Shown here one piece after another: positions 1-11,452 of a stretch of DNA of 64,000 nt (position 1 is its first letter; each line of letters starts with the position of its first letter). Position numbers and translations under genes: made by a program. The notes under the pieces are model-generated. The model saw nothing but the letters and a program-made list of their open reading frames with translations. It did not search any database and was not told where the DNA came from. This DNA is from Haematobia irritans (Eukaryota; Arthropoda; Insecta; Diptera; Muscidae): positions 41,990,671-42,054,670 of the forward strand of contig NC_134399.1 in assembly GCF_050003625.1 (NCBI RefSeq), given 5' to 3'.

Positions 1-992
1 GATTGGATGAAATTTGCTTCTCTTGGAGACTTCGCAAGCCAAATCTGGGGATCGGTTTATATCGGGGCTATATATAATTATGAACCGATGTGGACCAATT
101 TTTGCATGGTTGTTAGAGACCACATACCAATACCATGTACCAAATTTCAGCCCGATCGGATGAAATATGCTTCTGTTAGAGGCTCCACAAGCCAAATCTG
201 GGGATCGGTTTATATAGGGGCTATATATAATTATGAACCGATATTGACCAATTTTTGCATGGTTGTTAGAGACCATATACCAACATCATGTACCAAATTT
301 CAGCCGGATCGGATGCAATTTGGTTCTCTTTGAGGCTTCGCAAGCCAAATCTGGAGATCGGTTTATATGGGGGCTATATATAATTATGGACCGATGTTGA
401 CCAATTTTTGCACGGTTGTTAGAGACCATATACCAATATCATGTACCAAATTTCAGGCGGATCGGATAAAATTTGGTTCTCTTTGAGGCTCCGCAACCCA
501 AATCTGGGGATCGGTTTATATGGGCGCTATATATAATTATGGACCGATGTGGACCAATTTTTGCACGGTTGTTAGCTACCATCTACCAATACCATGTACC
601 AAATTTCAGCCGGATCGGATGCAATTTGGTTCTCTTTGAGGCTTCGCAAGCCAAATCTGGAGATCGGTTTATAGGGGGGCTATATATAATTATGGACCGA
701 TGTTGACCAATTTTTGCATGGTTGTTAGAGACCATATACCAACACCATGTACCAAATTTCAGCCGGATCGGATGAAATATGCTTCTGTTAGAGGCTCCAC
801 AAGCCAAATCTGGGGATCGGTTTATATAGGGGCTATATATAATTATGGACCGATATTGACCAATTTTTGCATGGTTGTTAGAGACCATATACCAACATCA
901 TGTACCAAATTTCAGCCGGATCGGATGAAATTTTCTTCCCTTTGAGGCTCCGCAAGCCAAATCTGGGGATCGGTTTATATGGGGGTCATATA

Positions 993-1925
993 AAGGGTGA
1001 TTCTTTTGAGGTTAGGATTTTCATGCATTAGTATTTGACAGATCACGTGGGATTTCAGACATGGTGTCAAAGAGAAAGATGCTCAGTATGCTTTGACATT
1101 TCATCATGAATAGCCGAACGATCTGCCACAACGTCGAATTTTCAGTGAATGGGCCCTAGAAAAGTTGGCAGAAAATCCGCTTTTTTATCGACAAATTTTG
1201 TTCAGCGATGAGGCTCATTTCTGGTGGAATGGCTATGTAAATAAGCAAAATTGCCGCATTTGGAGTGAAGAGCAACCAGAAGCCGTTCAAGAACTGCCCA
1301 TGCATCCCGAAAAATGCACTGTTTGGTGTGGTTTGTACGCTGGTGGAATCATTGGACCGTATTTTTTCAAAGATGCTGTTGGACGCAACGTTACGGTGAA
1401 TGGCGATCGCTATCGTTCGATGCTAACAAACTTTTTGTTGCCAAAAATGGAAGAACTGAACTTGGTTGACATGTGGTTTCAACAAGATGGCGCTACATGC
1501 CACACAGCTCGCGATTCTATGGCCATTTTGAGGGAAAACTTCGGAGAACAATTCATCTCAAGAAATGGACCGGTAAGTTGGCCACCAAGATCATGCGATT
1601 TGACGCCTTTAGACTATCTTTTGTGGGGCTACGTCAAGTCTAAAGTCTACAGAAATAAGCCAGCAACTATTCCAGCTTTGGAAGACAACATTTCCGAAGA
1701 AATTCGGGCTATTCCGGCCGAAATGCTCGAAAAAGTTGCCCAAAATTGGACTTTCCGAATGGACCACCTAAGACGCAGCCGCGGTCAACATTTAAATGAA
1801 ATTATCTTCAAAAAGTAAATGTCATGGACCAATCTAACGTTTCAAATAAAGAACCGATGAGATTTTGCAAATTTTATGCGTTTTTTTTTTTTAAAAAGTT
1901 ATCAAGCTCTTAACAAATCACCCTT
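993..1925 (+). mobile_element. DD41D (rosa-like) mariner element, internally deleted copy 1
   Basis: Terminal inverted repeats AAGGGTGATT (993) and AATCACCCTT (ending 1925) are flanked by TA at 991-992 and 1926-1927, the Tc1/mariner target. Removing the element plus one TA restores the normal 153-bp repeat (GGGGG-TCATATATAATTACGG against GGGGG-CTATATATAATTATGG), which proves insertion into an existing array. The element is 933 bp against about 1.3 kb expected for a complete one. It keeps 5' and 3' untranslated ends, including AATAAAG near 1844, but has lost the coding part for the N-terminal DNA-binding domain. A near-identical inverted copy lies at 60258-61191. Confidence 0.88.
1114..1818 (+). 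pseudogene. DD41D mariner transposase, C-terminal catalytic fragment
   Basis: The frame is open from 1114, just after a TAG at 1111, to the stop at 1816-1818; the first ATG at 1165 gives 217 residues. Upstream in-frame residues NDLPQRRIF-EWALEKLAENP belong to the known protein family. Visible catalytic features are FSDEAHFW (first Asp), FQQDGATCHTA (second Asp) and CDLTPLDYLLWGY. Aligning the last with mariner SPDLAPSDYFLF puts the third catalytic Asp in PLD, with 41 residues between the second and third: DD41D. The family's usual length is about 340 residues, so roughly the first 105, including the helix-turn-helix DNA-binding region, are missing. The ATG that probably was the original start (1106) is now out of frame and reads only 17 codons. 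The catalytic triad is intact, but the product could not bind its ends; the copy needs a helper to move. Confidence 0.85.
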
Positions 1926-3868
1926 TATAATTACGGACCGATGTGGACCAATTTTTGCATGGTTATTAGAGACCATATACCAACACCATGTACCAAATTT
2001 CAGCCGGATCGGATGAAATATGCTTCTCTTTTAGGCTCCGCAATCCAAATCGGGGGATCGGTTTATATGGGGGCTATATATAATTATGGACCGATGTGGA
2101 CCAATTTTTGCATGGTTATTAGAGACCATATACCAACACCATGTACCAAATTTCAGCCGGATCGGATGAAATATGCTTCTGTTAGAGGCTCCACAAGCCA
2201 AATCTGGGAATCGGTTTATATGGGGGCTATATATGATTATGGACCGATGTGGACCAATTTTTGCACGGTTGTTAGAGACCATATACCAATATCATGTACC
2301 AAATTTCAGCCGGATCGGATGCAATTTGGTTCTCTTTGAGGCTTCGCAAGCCAAATCTGGAGATCGGTTTATATGGGGGCTATATATAATTATGGACCGA
2401 TGTTGACCAATTTTTGCACGGTTGTTAGAGACCATATACCAATATCATGTACCAAATTTCAGGCGGATCGAATAAAATTTGGTTCTCTTTGAGGCTCCGC
2501 AACCCAAATCTGGGGATCGGTTTATATGGGCGCTATATATAATTATGGACCGATGTGGACCAATTTTTGCACGGTTGTTAGATACCATATACCAATACCA
2601 TGTACTAAATTTCAGCCGGATCGGATGCAATTTGGTTCTCTTTGAGGCTTCGCAAGCCAAATCTGGAGATCGGTTTATATGGGGGCTATATATAATTATG
2701 GACCGATGTTGACCAATTTTTGCACGGTTGTTAGAGACCATATACCAATATCATGTACCAAATTTCAGGCGGATCGGATAAAATTTGGTTCTCTTTGAGG
2801 CTCCGCAACCCAAATCTGGGGATCGGTTTATATGGGCGCTATATATAATTATGGACCGATGTGGACCAATTTTTGCACGGTTGTTAGACGCCATATACCA
2901 ATACCATGTACCAAATTTCAGCCGGATCGGATGCAATTTGGTTCTCTTTGAGGCTTCGCAAGCCAAATCTGGAGATCGGTTTATAGGGGGGCTATATATA
3001 ATTATGGACCGATGTTGACCAATTTTTGCATGGTTGTTAGAGACCATATACCAACACCATGTACCAAATTTCAGCCGGATCGGATGAAATATGCTTCTGT
3101 TAGAGGCTCCACAAGCCAAATCTGGGGATCGGTTTATATAGGGGCTATATATAATTATGGACCGATATTGACCAATTTTTGCATGGTTGTTAGAGACCAT
3201 ATACCAACATCATGTACCAAATTTCAGCCGGATCGGATGAAATATGCTTCTGTTAGAGGCTCCGAAAGCCAAATCTGGGGATCGGTTTATATGGGGGCTA
3301 TATATAATTACGGACCGATGTGGACCAATTTTTGCATGGTTATTAGAGACCATATACCAACACCATGTACCAAATTTCAGCCGGATCGGATGAAATATGC
3401 TTCTCTTTTAGGCTCCGCAAGCCAAATCGGGGGATCGGTTTATATGGGGGCTATATATAATTATGGACCGATGTGAACCAATTTTTGCATGGTTGTTAGA
3501 GACCATATACCAACACCATGTACCAAATTTCATCCGGATCGGATGAAATATGCTTCAGTTAGAGGCTTCACAAGGCAAATCTGAGGGTCCCTTTATATGG
3601 GGGCTATACGTAAAAGTGGACCGATATGGCCCATTTTCAATAGTAACTACTTGTGCCAAGTTTCAAGTCGATAGCTTGTTTCGTTCGGAAGTTAGCGTGA
3701 TTTCAACAGACGGACGGACGGACGGACGGACGGACATGCTTAGATCGACTCAGAATTTCACCACGACCCAGAATATATATACTTTATGGGGTCTTAGAGC
3801 AATATTTCGATGTGTTACAAACGGAATGACAAAGTTAATATACCCCCATCCTAGGATGGAGGGTATAA

Positions 3869-4662
3869 AAATATGGGAAACATTTAAATCTGAAGCAATT
3901 TTAAGGAAACTTCGTAAAAGTTTATTTATGATTTATCGCTCGATACATATGTATTAGAAGTTTAGGAAAATTAGATTCATTTTTACAACTTTTCGACTAA
4001 GCAGTGGCGATTTAACAAGGAAACTGTTGGTATTTTGACCATTTTTGTCGAAATCAGAAAAACATATATATGGGAGCTATATATAAATCTGAACCGATTT
4101 CAATCAAATTTTGCACACTTGACTATACTACTAATTGTACTCCTAGTGCAAAATTTCAACCAAATTCGGCCAAAAATCTGACTTCTGGGGCCACATAAGT
4201 CCATATCGGGCGAAAGATATATATGGGAGCTATATCTAAATCTGAACCGATTTCAATCAAATTTTGCACACTTGACTATACGACTAAGTGTTATGTTTGT
4301 ACAAAATATCAAGCAAATCGGTATAAAACTCTGGCTACTGGGTCCATATTAGTGCATATCGGGCGAAAGATATATATGGGAGCTATATCTAAATCTGAAC
4401 CAAAATCAATAGGGTTCTATTCTAACCCAAATTAGGAACATGTGCCAAATTTGAAGGCGATTGGGCTTAAATTGCGACCTAGACTTTGATCACAAAAATG
4501 TGTTCACAGACAGACGGACGTACGGACATGGTTATATCGACTCAGGGACCCACCCTGAGCATTATTGCCAAAGACACCATGTGTCTATCTCGTCTCCTTC
4601 TGGGTGTTACAAACATATGCACTAACTTATAATACCCTGTTCCACAGTGTGGCGCAGGGTAT
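3869..4662 (+). repeat. Family I DINE-like element, core and 3' end
   Basis: Starts at the recurrent core module ATATGGGAAACATTTAAATC directly after the 3' TATAAAA of the preceding element. It continues with TTATCGCTCGATA, CGACTAAGCAGTGGCGATTT and 153-bp units marked by GGGCGAAAGATATATATGGG (4208 and 4361, exactly 153 apart). It then has a GACGGACG tract and GACTCAGGGACCCACCCTGA, which is itself a hairpin, and ends in the hairpin ATACCCTGTTCCACAGTG..GCGCAGGGTAT. The 5' half of this copy is not adjacent; it may lie upstream of the window if the element at 1-3868 is nested in it. Confidence 0.65.
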
Positions 4663-4679
4663 AAAAAGCAGCAAGAACC

Positions 4680-6062
4680 AGTAAGGAAAGTCTAAAGTCG
4701 GGCGGGGCCGACTATATTATACCCTGCACCACTTTGTAGATCTAAATTTTCGATACCATATCACATCCGTCAAATGTGTTGGATATATATAAAGGTTTGT
4801 CCCACATACATACATTTAAATATCACTCGATCTGGACAGAATTTGATAGACTTCTACAAAATCTATAGACTCAAAATTTAAGTCGGCTAATACACTAGGG
4901 TGGAACACTATTTTAGTAAAAAAAAATATGAGAAACATTTAAATCTGAAGCAATTTTAAGGAAACTTCGCAAAAGTTTATTTATGATTTATCGCTCGATA
5001 TATATGTATTAGAAGTTTAGGAAAATTAGAGTCATTTTTACAACTATTCGACTAAGCAGTGGCGATTTACCAAGGAAAATGTTGGTATTTTGACCATTTT
5101 TGTCGAAATCAGAAAAACATATATATGGGAGCTATATCTAAATCTGAACCGATTTCAATCAAATTTGGCACACATGACTATATTACTAATTGTACTCCTA
5201 GTGCTAATTGTACTAATAGTGCAAAATTTCAAGCTAATCGGGATAAAACTCTGGCTTCTGGGTCCATATAAGTGCATATCGGGTGAAAGATATATATGGG
5301 AGCTATATCCAAATCTGAACCGATTTCAATCAAATTTTGCACACTTGACTATACTACTAATTGTACTCCTAGTGCAAAATTTCAACCAAATTCGGCCAAA
5401 AATCTGGCTTCTGGGGCCATATAAGTCCATATCGGGCGAAAGATATATATGAGAGCTATATCTAAATCTGAACCGATTTCAATCAAATTTGGCACACTTG
5501 ACTATACGACTAATTGTACTCCTAGTGCAAAATTTCAACCAAATTCGGCCAAAAATCTGGCTTCTGGGGCCATATAAGTCCATATCGGGCGAAAGATATA
5601 TATGGGAGCTATATCTAAATCTGAACCGATTTCAATCAAATTTTGCACACTTGACTATCTACTAATTGTACTCCTAGTGCAAAATTTCAACCAAATTCGG
5701 CCAAAAATCTGGCTGATGGGTCCATATTAGTGCATATCGGGCGAAAGATATATATGGGAGCTATATCTAAATCTGAACCGATTTCTTCCAAAATCAATAG
5801 GGTTCTATTCTGACCCAAATTAGGAACATGTGCCAAATTGGACTTAAATTGCGACCTAGACTTTGATCACATAAATGTGTTCACAGACAGACGGACGGAC
5901 GGAGGGACGGACGGGCGGACAGACGGACATGGTTATATCGACTCAGGGACCCACCCTGAGCATTATTGCCAAAGACACCATGTGTCTATCTCGTCTCCTT
6001 CTGGGTGTTACAAACATATGCACTAACTTATAATACCCTGTTCCACAGTGTGGCGCAGGGTA
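4680..6062 (+). repeat. Family I DINE-like element, complete
   Basis: The 5' end begins AGTAAGGAAAGTCTAAAGTC followed by the palindrome GTCGGGCGGGGCCGAC and TATACCCTGCACCAC; the 3' end has GTGTGGCGCAGGGTATAAA, so the subterminal parts are inverted. Between them lie the core module (4926), TTATCGCTCGATA and 153-bp units (GGGYGAAAGA at 5281, 5434, 5587, then 5739 after a 1-bp deletion). The GACGGAC tract is at 5886-5930. No target duplication is seen, as expected for Helitron-type insertion. The 62- to 120-residue ORFs here are repeat artefacts. Confidence 0.72.
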
Positions 6063-6357
6063 TAAATATGGGAAACATTTAAATCTGAAGCAATTTTAAG
6101 GAAACTTCGCAAAAGTTTATTTATGATTTATCGTTCGTTATATATGTATTAGAAGTTTAGGAAAATTAGAGTCATTTTTACAACTTTGCGACTAAGCAGT
6201 GGCAATTTTACAAGGAAAATGTTGGTATTTTGACCATTTTTGTCGAAATCAGAAAAAAATATATATGTGGGAGCTAGATCTAAATCTGAAACGATTTCTT
6301 CCAAATTCAATTTTTGGCAGATCAAAGTTATTATACCCCGACCATTATTAGGGTATA
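6063..6357 (+). repeat. Family I DINE-like fragment (core module plus 3' end)
   Basis: The core module ATATGGGAAACATTTAAATC restarts immediately after the previous element's 3' hairpin and runs only to the first GGGAGCTAGATCTAAATCTG unit. It then jumps to a short 3' end, TTATTATACCCCGACC..ATTAGGGTATAAAAA. It is an internally deleted copy with all but one tandem unit gone. The 3' end resembles that of the element ending at 61761. Confidence 0.6.
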
Positions 6358-7660
6358 AAAATGTTGTAGATGTATGTCATAATTGAATTTATTGACAATA
6401 TTAGCCTTAAATTTGAAATATGTATATGCTCCTTTTAAAATGCCATTTAGTTATATTACCCGGAGTCGACTCCGGAGTCGGAGTCGAGGCTGATGAAAAA
6501 TGCTGGGGTCGGAGTCGAGCAAAATTGGCCACAACCTTGATTAGGACCATATAAAAACTTATGTAGACTGTTTTTTTTAACAGTTGTTTTAGGTAGAGCT
6601 GTGGAGTCAGAGCCGGAGTCGGTGTCTTGGGGTCGGAGTCTGAAGATTTAGCTGGAGTCGGAGTCGAAGCCGGAGTCGTCGAAATTTTGCTCGACTCCGA
6701 CTCCGGCGAAACAAAATTTTAAAAATTCCTATATTTGTAACTAAAGAAATATTTGACAAATTAGATAGATTAAATAGGGTTTTTAATCGAACAACGAAAA
6801 ACGAAGTGCTGGATGTCAGGCTATTCAAAGTGTATTTATGTGAATGAAATTTCACGGTGATATAAAAAGTAGGTTTTACTAGAATGTGAACTGAATTGAT
6901 CAATTGTATTGTCAATTTTTAACATATTAAAATATCGATTTTTGACCCTATATGTACTCTTGATAAATATACAATTTTAAGGCAATACAGCAGTAGAATT
7001 CAGATTTTTTGCAGATATGTCGAGTTCGAAGATGGGTCATAACGGACAATTTTGTGATATAGTTTTCATTTGTCAAACATTTTGAATTTAGAGAATTTTG
7101 AGATCCGTAAATAAATACGGAAATTTCCCATCGGCCCAGATTTTGTGTATGGAGATAATTACTTGAGAAATATCCATATACTGTCATTTTAAATTAAACC
7201 TCTGCCAACGTGCCACCTGAGCCGGTCTTTTGGGAGAAAGTTTGTTTATCAAAGCCACTCGAAATTCTTTATATTAAATTAATGGTCTCTAATGTCCATA
7301 ACTGATAGACCATTTATAAATCGATATTTCACCATTTTACATCTATAGAAACAATATTCGTAACTGTCCAGCTATTCTTGTCATCTGATGTATGGTAGTG
7401 GTTATTTAAAATTCCGCCCGTCCTAATTTTTTTGCAGTTTATGTTTGTTTTCTATATCCGACACATTACATTTTTTAAAATGATATTTAAATACACCACC
7501 CGGAGTCGGAGTCGAGGCTAACAAGAAATGCTGGAGTCGGAGTCGAGCAAAATTGACTCGACTCCACAGCCCTGGTTTTAGGTAATATAAAAGGCGATCA
7601 TGTGATGATTGTCTATAAATGTTGTATAAGAACAGTGAATGCATCTGAAATATTTAGATT
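6358..7660. repeat. AT-rich DNA with three GGAGTC/CTCCGA hexanucleotide-rich patches
   Basis: Patches at 6460-6535, 6598-6710 and 7497-7572 are made of imperfect GGAGTCGGAGTCGAGGCT repeats and both strand orientations, including the palindrome GGAGTCGACTCC. The three share a flank, ATGCTGG(A/G)GTCGGAGTCGAG, so they are copies of one dispersed element rather than three independent microsatellites. Arg/Leu-rich ORFs over them are artefacts. The remaining sequence (6720-7490) has no recognisable feature. Confidence 0.5.
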
Positions 7661-8558
7661 TATTCTTGGTCATGTGTATGTAATTAATTCCAGCAAATCA
7701 AATGAAATCAAATCTATGGATTATTGTAGAGCTTACTCGCCTTTGTGAGAAGAATAAAAAGAACATACTGACATTATCCTTTGCTTGAACCACCTCGTCT
7801 CTTCGGCAACCATAACAACAATATTGACCTCGGAATATGTTTGTCCTTTATTTATTGAAATTATTCGATTTATAATAAAGTTCAATTCCTTTTTTTCAAA
7901 TAACGAACCTTTTTTATTGGTCAACAAGAAAGGCAGAGGAACTAAGTACACAAAATGTAAATTCATTTAAAACTGCCATTGAAATATGTTGAACGAAGTC
8001 CATATGTATACGCTCTGATATCCGCATTGAATTGCCAAATTTTTAATCAATTCATTGGGCTAAAAGTAAACAGAGGCGATCTCCATTGGGCCACAACTTC
8101 ATATAAATAACCATAAATACAGTGCAAAATTTCATCACTTCTTAATTTTCAGTTGGCATATGTAAAATTGTTGTCGAAGCTGAAAATAGAGAGAACCATA
8201 ACAATAAATTTTATCGCATCCCTGGCTGGGGAGTAAATATGAGGGGGGCAGAGGGATGCTGGTGCGAAATATGTGGGGATAGGTTGAAATGTAGCATACG
8301 TTTCTTTTGTAGTTTTATTACCATATAAATTTGACCCAAAACAATTTTTGTCCATAAAAATACAATTTTCAGCTACTTACTTAAATGAAGCACGTAAAGG
8401 ATCTACGGACATTCTTACAGACACACAAACACAGATATACCCGCGTATAATAGACACACACGTCTATATCCTTATGCGTGTGAGTCCTTGGGCATATCAA
8501 CACACGTCACAACAGTTTCCATGCATAAGAAACTACTTGCGCTCAAGTTTTTAGCCTA
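7661..8558. other. Unique AT-rich sequence, nothing recognised
   Basis: No repeat family from elsewhere in the window, no convincing coding frame and no RNA signature. The short ORFs lack protein-like composition or spliced continuation. It may be intergenic or intronic. Confidence 0.4.
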
Positions 8559-9144
8559 CACTGAAAATAAGCTTGCCCGGTTCGAAAGATTTTGTCTCTT
8601 CGTTAATTATTTTGAAATTCATTCCGAAAACTGTATATTTAGTGCATAACTAACTTTTAAGTTTAGATTTAGTTTGTATAAAACAAGGAAACAAATCATA
8701 ATTGGTTCGTTTTTCAGTCTGTTATATTAAAGTTTTTCATAAACGTCTTCACCATGAATTAAAATTGAAACTCAAATTCAAGTCCAAATTATGCAATTTT
8801 CAAGTGAAAAGCATCCTTTAAATTAAGGTACTGAAAGATATATTAATATTTCTAAATACGTTTTAGCTTTATAGTCAAGTTACAAAGAATCATCAAAATT
8901 TAAGACAATTTCAATAACATCAAAATTTATTTCAAATTTTCAGGGACAAACAGTTTTACAAAAAAATTTTTACGTAAAGGCGTCCTTTTTTAATGCCATA
9001 ACTTTAAGGGCAAAATGGCTTTACTGACTCTTGGCCAAGGAAAAAGCTTTGTATCAGAGAAATGCGTATTTTATTCTTAGCTAATCTCGCATTTATATTT
9101 TAAGCATAACACAACTTTGTACTCACGAAATTTTTTTTTCAGTG
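8559..9144. mobile_element. TA-flanked MITE with CACTGAAAA termini
   Basis: Begins CACTGAAAATAAGC and ends TTTTTTTTTCAGTG, with TA on each side (8557-8558, 9145-9146); 586 bp, no coding capacity. The termini resemble the other CACTGAAAAA families below, but the interior (for example GGGCAAAATGGCTTTACTGA) is different. The TA duplication suggests mobilisation by a Tc1/mariner-group transposase. Confidence 0.65.
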
Positions 9145-9694
9145 TAGGCCATGGGTAGGAGTGTCCTGGGCATTGGGGAAGAAAAAATGATTATTAAAAG
9201 ACCTTTTGCCACATATTTACCACATGCACACACACAACAATCGACATATGTCTGCACTTGCACACAAACATGCCCCACTATTCACGAAAAAGAGGAAGCA
9301 TGGAAATTATTGAACAAAAATTCAAGTGTTGGTGAAAACGGTCTCACAAGCACCTTACTTATGGCGTGCGAAATTACATCGTGCTGTTTGCGACCACTAT
9401 AAATGTTTTGAAAGACTAATCAGCGTTGGTGAATATTCGCCACATACAAAAATATATTTTTAACTTAAAACTTCATTTGCGATGTTTTTTGGGAAAAAAT
9501 TGTTTATAGTGATTTTCTCCTAAACATTAAAAAAACAAAAACAAAACATCAAGAGCCCAGCAAAAAAATGTTGAATTTGTTATAATTAAAGTTCTAAAAT
9601 GATTATTTTTATTGTGCATGCTAAAATGGTCTTCTATAGACGGATTTAATTTTCTTTCGTGGTGATATATAAAAATCCTTTGCCTAACTAGAAG
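9145..9694. other. Unique sequence, nothing recognised
   Basis: Low-complexity AT-rich DNA. An 83-residue ORF at 9151-9402 has a CA-rich stretch (ACATGCACACACACAACAA) and no recognisable domain; I do not regard it as a gene. Confidence 0.35.
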
Positions 9695-9780
9695 TGTCCA
9701 TATGTAATAGGTACTTTTAGTTAATGTGGTATCACAATGGACCGAATAGTCTAAGTGAGCCTGAACCCTAACCTAACGTA
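9695..9780 (+). repeat. SINE 3'-tail fragment
   Basis: GTGGTATCACAATGGACCGA then ATAGTCTAAGTGAGCCTGAA and CCTAACCTAACG. This is the 3' end of the tRNA-headed SINE family seen more fully at 53790-54111, preceded by GAAGTGTCCATATGTAATAG, which also precedes the copy at 12190. Confidence 0.6.
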
Positions 9781-9970
9781 GGTTTAGGCATTAAATATTC
9801 TGAATTTTTACAGTGTATAAAACACAGTAAGGATAAATATAACAATGAGAGTTTACAAAAATATTTGAAAAGTGTAACAGTCAGACATGGAATTTGCGAT
9901 AAAATATTTGATAGTATTATACAAAACGTGTTTATGTAGATATAAATATCCAAATTTGTCTTTTTAAGAT

Positions 9971-10006
9971 TTTTTTATTTTATTTTATTTTATTTTATTT
10001 TATTTT
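9971..10006. repeat. (TTTTA)n pentanucleotide microsatellite
   Basis: About seven uninterrupted TTTTA units. Confidence 0.85.
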
Positions 10007-10039
10007 TAAATGAAATCCTTAATACCAAAATAGCATCAC

Positions 10040-10850
10040 AACTGAAGATCTAATGCGAAATTAACGAAGCGGATGTGTAAAAAGATTACTTCCGCCCTAC
10101 GACAAGCCCATGGATAATTCATTGCTTGTGAGAAGTTTGAAACTCTAATTCCCAACAGTGAGGGGTGGTGTACACAGACCCCAGGCAATAAACAATATAT
10201 AGATTTCTACACTGATGGCTCCAAATTGGATGGACAAGTGGGTTTCAGAGTATATTCTAAAGATGTGGAAATTCGAATAGTGAAAAGATTACCTAATCAC
10301 TGTAGTGTTTTTCAGGCTGAAATATTAGCAATAAGTGAGGTGGTGAATTGGCTGAGAAGTAATGTTCCAATAAATATTGACATTAATATATACTCAGACA
10401 CTCAACCTGCCTTAAAATCCTTGGACTCTGTGTTCCTTAACTCGAAAACGGCCATCGACTGCCGCAAATCTCTCACGAGATGGCTGAGCAATATTCACCT
10501 AATATGGGTGCCTGGCCATATGAACATACCGGTGAACTGTCAAACAGATGAGTTAGTAAGGCTAGGAACTACCTTACATATTCCAGGGGAACTTGAATAT
10601 GTTGGTATGCCTCTGGCAAATATGGCCCCATTTTAATTTAAACCGCACACTAGATATGCTAGTGTTCACAAGACGTCAGATGTCACTACTGATATCTGCT
10701 AAAACGGGTCGCTGCCTGATAGGTGAATTTGCAAAAACTATTGGTGCGAAGTATAATGGCTACTGTACTGACCTGTCATGATGCAGAGGAAATGGAATGA
10801 ATTAAACAACTCTTGTGTGAGTGTCCTGCATTTTGTGTAAGGCCCCAACG
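10040..10850 (+). pseudogene. Non-LTR retrotransposon relic: RNase H domain and C-terminal zinc knuckle
   Basis: The frame reads YIDFYTDGSKLDG near 10195-10230, then an open stretch 10226-10636. RNase H landmarks are in order: the first Asp in YTDGS, the Glu in FQAEILAI, the Asp in YSDTQPA, and IWVPGHMNIPVN..TDEL near the end. Downstream and frameshifted are SLLISAKTGRCLIGEF and a Cys/His-rich tail (CHDAEEME, CECPAFC), typical of the C terminus of RNase H-bearing LINEs (LOA/I-type). Upstream coding is degraded by stops and the reverse transcriptase is absent. This is a dead fragment; RNase H would have degraded the RNA of the element's RNA:DNA hybrid during retrotransposition. Clade assignment is inference. 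A fragment that may be from the same family lies inverted at 11633-11825. Confidence 0.75.
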
Positions 10851-11200
10851 GGAAATGGATCAACCACAGGACCGGTACAGGACTAGTATGGACCAGTCCT
10901 ATTTCTGGTCAAGACGTATGGAAGGGACCGGTCACTTTAACATGGGTTTGACTGGGTAAATTTACACTTTAGGACACGTCTTGGACTCGTTGCAAGGACA
11001 CGTCCTGGGACATTTTAGTAGTAGCACTCCATAGACAGGTCCTCATGAACCAGGGATCTGGCAATTCTAATTCACTAAATGTGTAGATCCCATAAGATTT
11101 TTATATCAAGCGAGTATGGAAATCATTCAATTATGACAATTTAAAAACTGCGACAAAGTGGATCACCGATACCAGTCCTGTGATAGGCAGAGATGGTCTG
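10851..11200. other. Unassigned sequence with repeated AGGAC/GGACCGGTC motifs
   Basis: Degenerate short repeats (GGACCGGT, GGACCAGTCC, GGACACGTC) occur in 10865-11045. No coding frame and no match to other repeats in the window. Confidence 0.3.
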
Positions 11201-11452
11201 CACCCAGAGAAGGAATATGATCACCTCAAACATGTTTTAAGAGCAAAATGTTATTTTTGGGTGGTGACCATGTAACATGGTTTTCGCAACCATGTTATTT
11301 TCTCGGAAATCATGTATCTGATTTCGGCAAGCAGGTTATATTTGACGAGAAAATAACATTTTAGTGACAAACATGTTACATGGTCATCATACAAAAATAA
11401 CATTTTGCTCTTGAAACATGTTTGAGGTGATCATATTCCTTCTCTGCGTGTG
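11201..11452. mobile_element. Foldback MITE with long terminal inverted repeats
   Basis: The left arm begins CACCCAGAGAAGGAATATGA and continues TCACCTCAAACATGTTT, AAGAGCAAAATGTTATTTTTG and CATGTAACATG. The right arm is the reverse complement and ends CTCTGCGTGTG. Arms of about 85-95 bp surround a roughly 60-bp centre that itself contains CATGGTTTTCGCAACCATG. It is non-coding and could form a long hairpin. A decayed relative lies at 30738-30948. Confidence 0.75.

Larger units (their letters stand above)
1..3868 (+). repeat. Family II DINE-1/Helentron-like element, 3' part with 153-bp tandem array
   Basis: About twenty units of a 153-bp tandem repeat fill this stretch, each with the modules GGATCGGTTTATATGGGGGC, TATATATAATTATGGACCGA and ACCAATTTTTGCATGGTTGT. 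Because 153 is divisible by 3, 51-codon reading frames stay open on both strands; these are by-products, not genes. The array is followed by a GACGGACGGACGGAC tract (3709-3735), the line TTCGATGTGTTACAAACGGA and a 3' hairpin (3839-3867, arms TACCCCCATCC and GGATGGAGGGTA) ending in TATAAAA. This architecture (internal minisatellite, terminal hairpin, no target duplication) matches DINE-1/INE-1 or Helentron-associated elements of flies. The 5' end lies outside the window. A DD41D mariner interrupts the array. The exact subfamily is inferred. Confidence 0.75.

Noticed and set aside
1941..3476. Families of 51-residue repeat proteins (MGAIYNYGPMWTNFCMV-type) in many places
   Set aside because: They follow from a 153-bp repeat being divisible by 3, occur on both strands, and sit inside DINE-like arrays with frames broken at random.
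2173..3476. Regular repeats suggesting a CRISPR array
   Set aside because: Units are contiguous 153-bp tandem repeats without short repeats and unique spacers, in a eukaryotic context.
4631..4661. Rho-independent terminators or transcription stops at the TACCC..GGGTA hairpins
   Set aside because: They are the conserved 3' terminal hairpins of Helitron/DINE-like elements in a eukaryote.
6607..6915. Arg/Leu-rich 102-residue protein ending RSRAKFRRLRLRL-like
   Set aside because: The C-terminal part is a translation of GGAGTC repeats, and there is no start or homology support.
10226..10636. Host RNase H gene
   Set aside because: The flanking Cys/His tail, the IWVPGH motif and the frameshifts identify a LINE-encoded RNase H relic.
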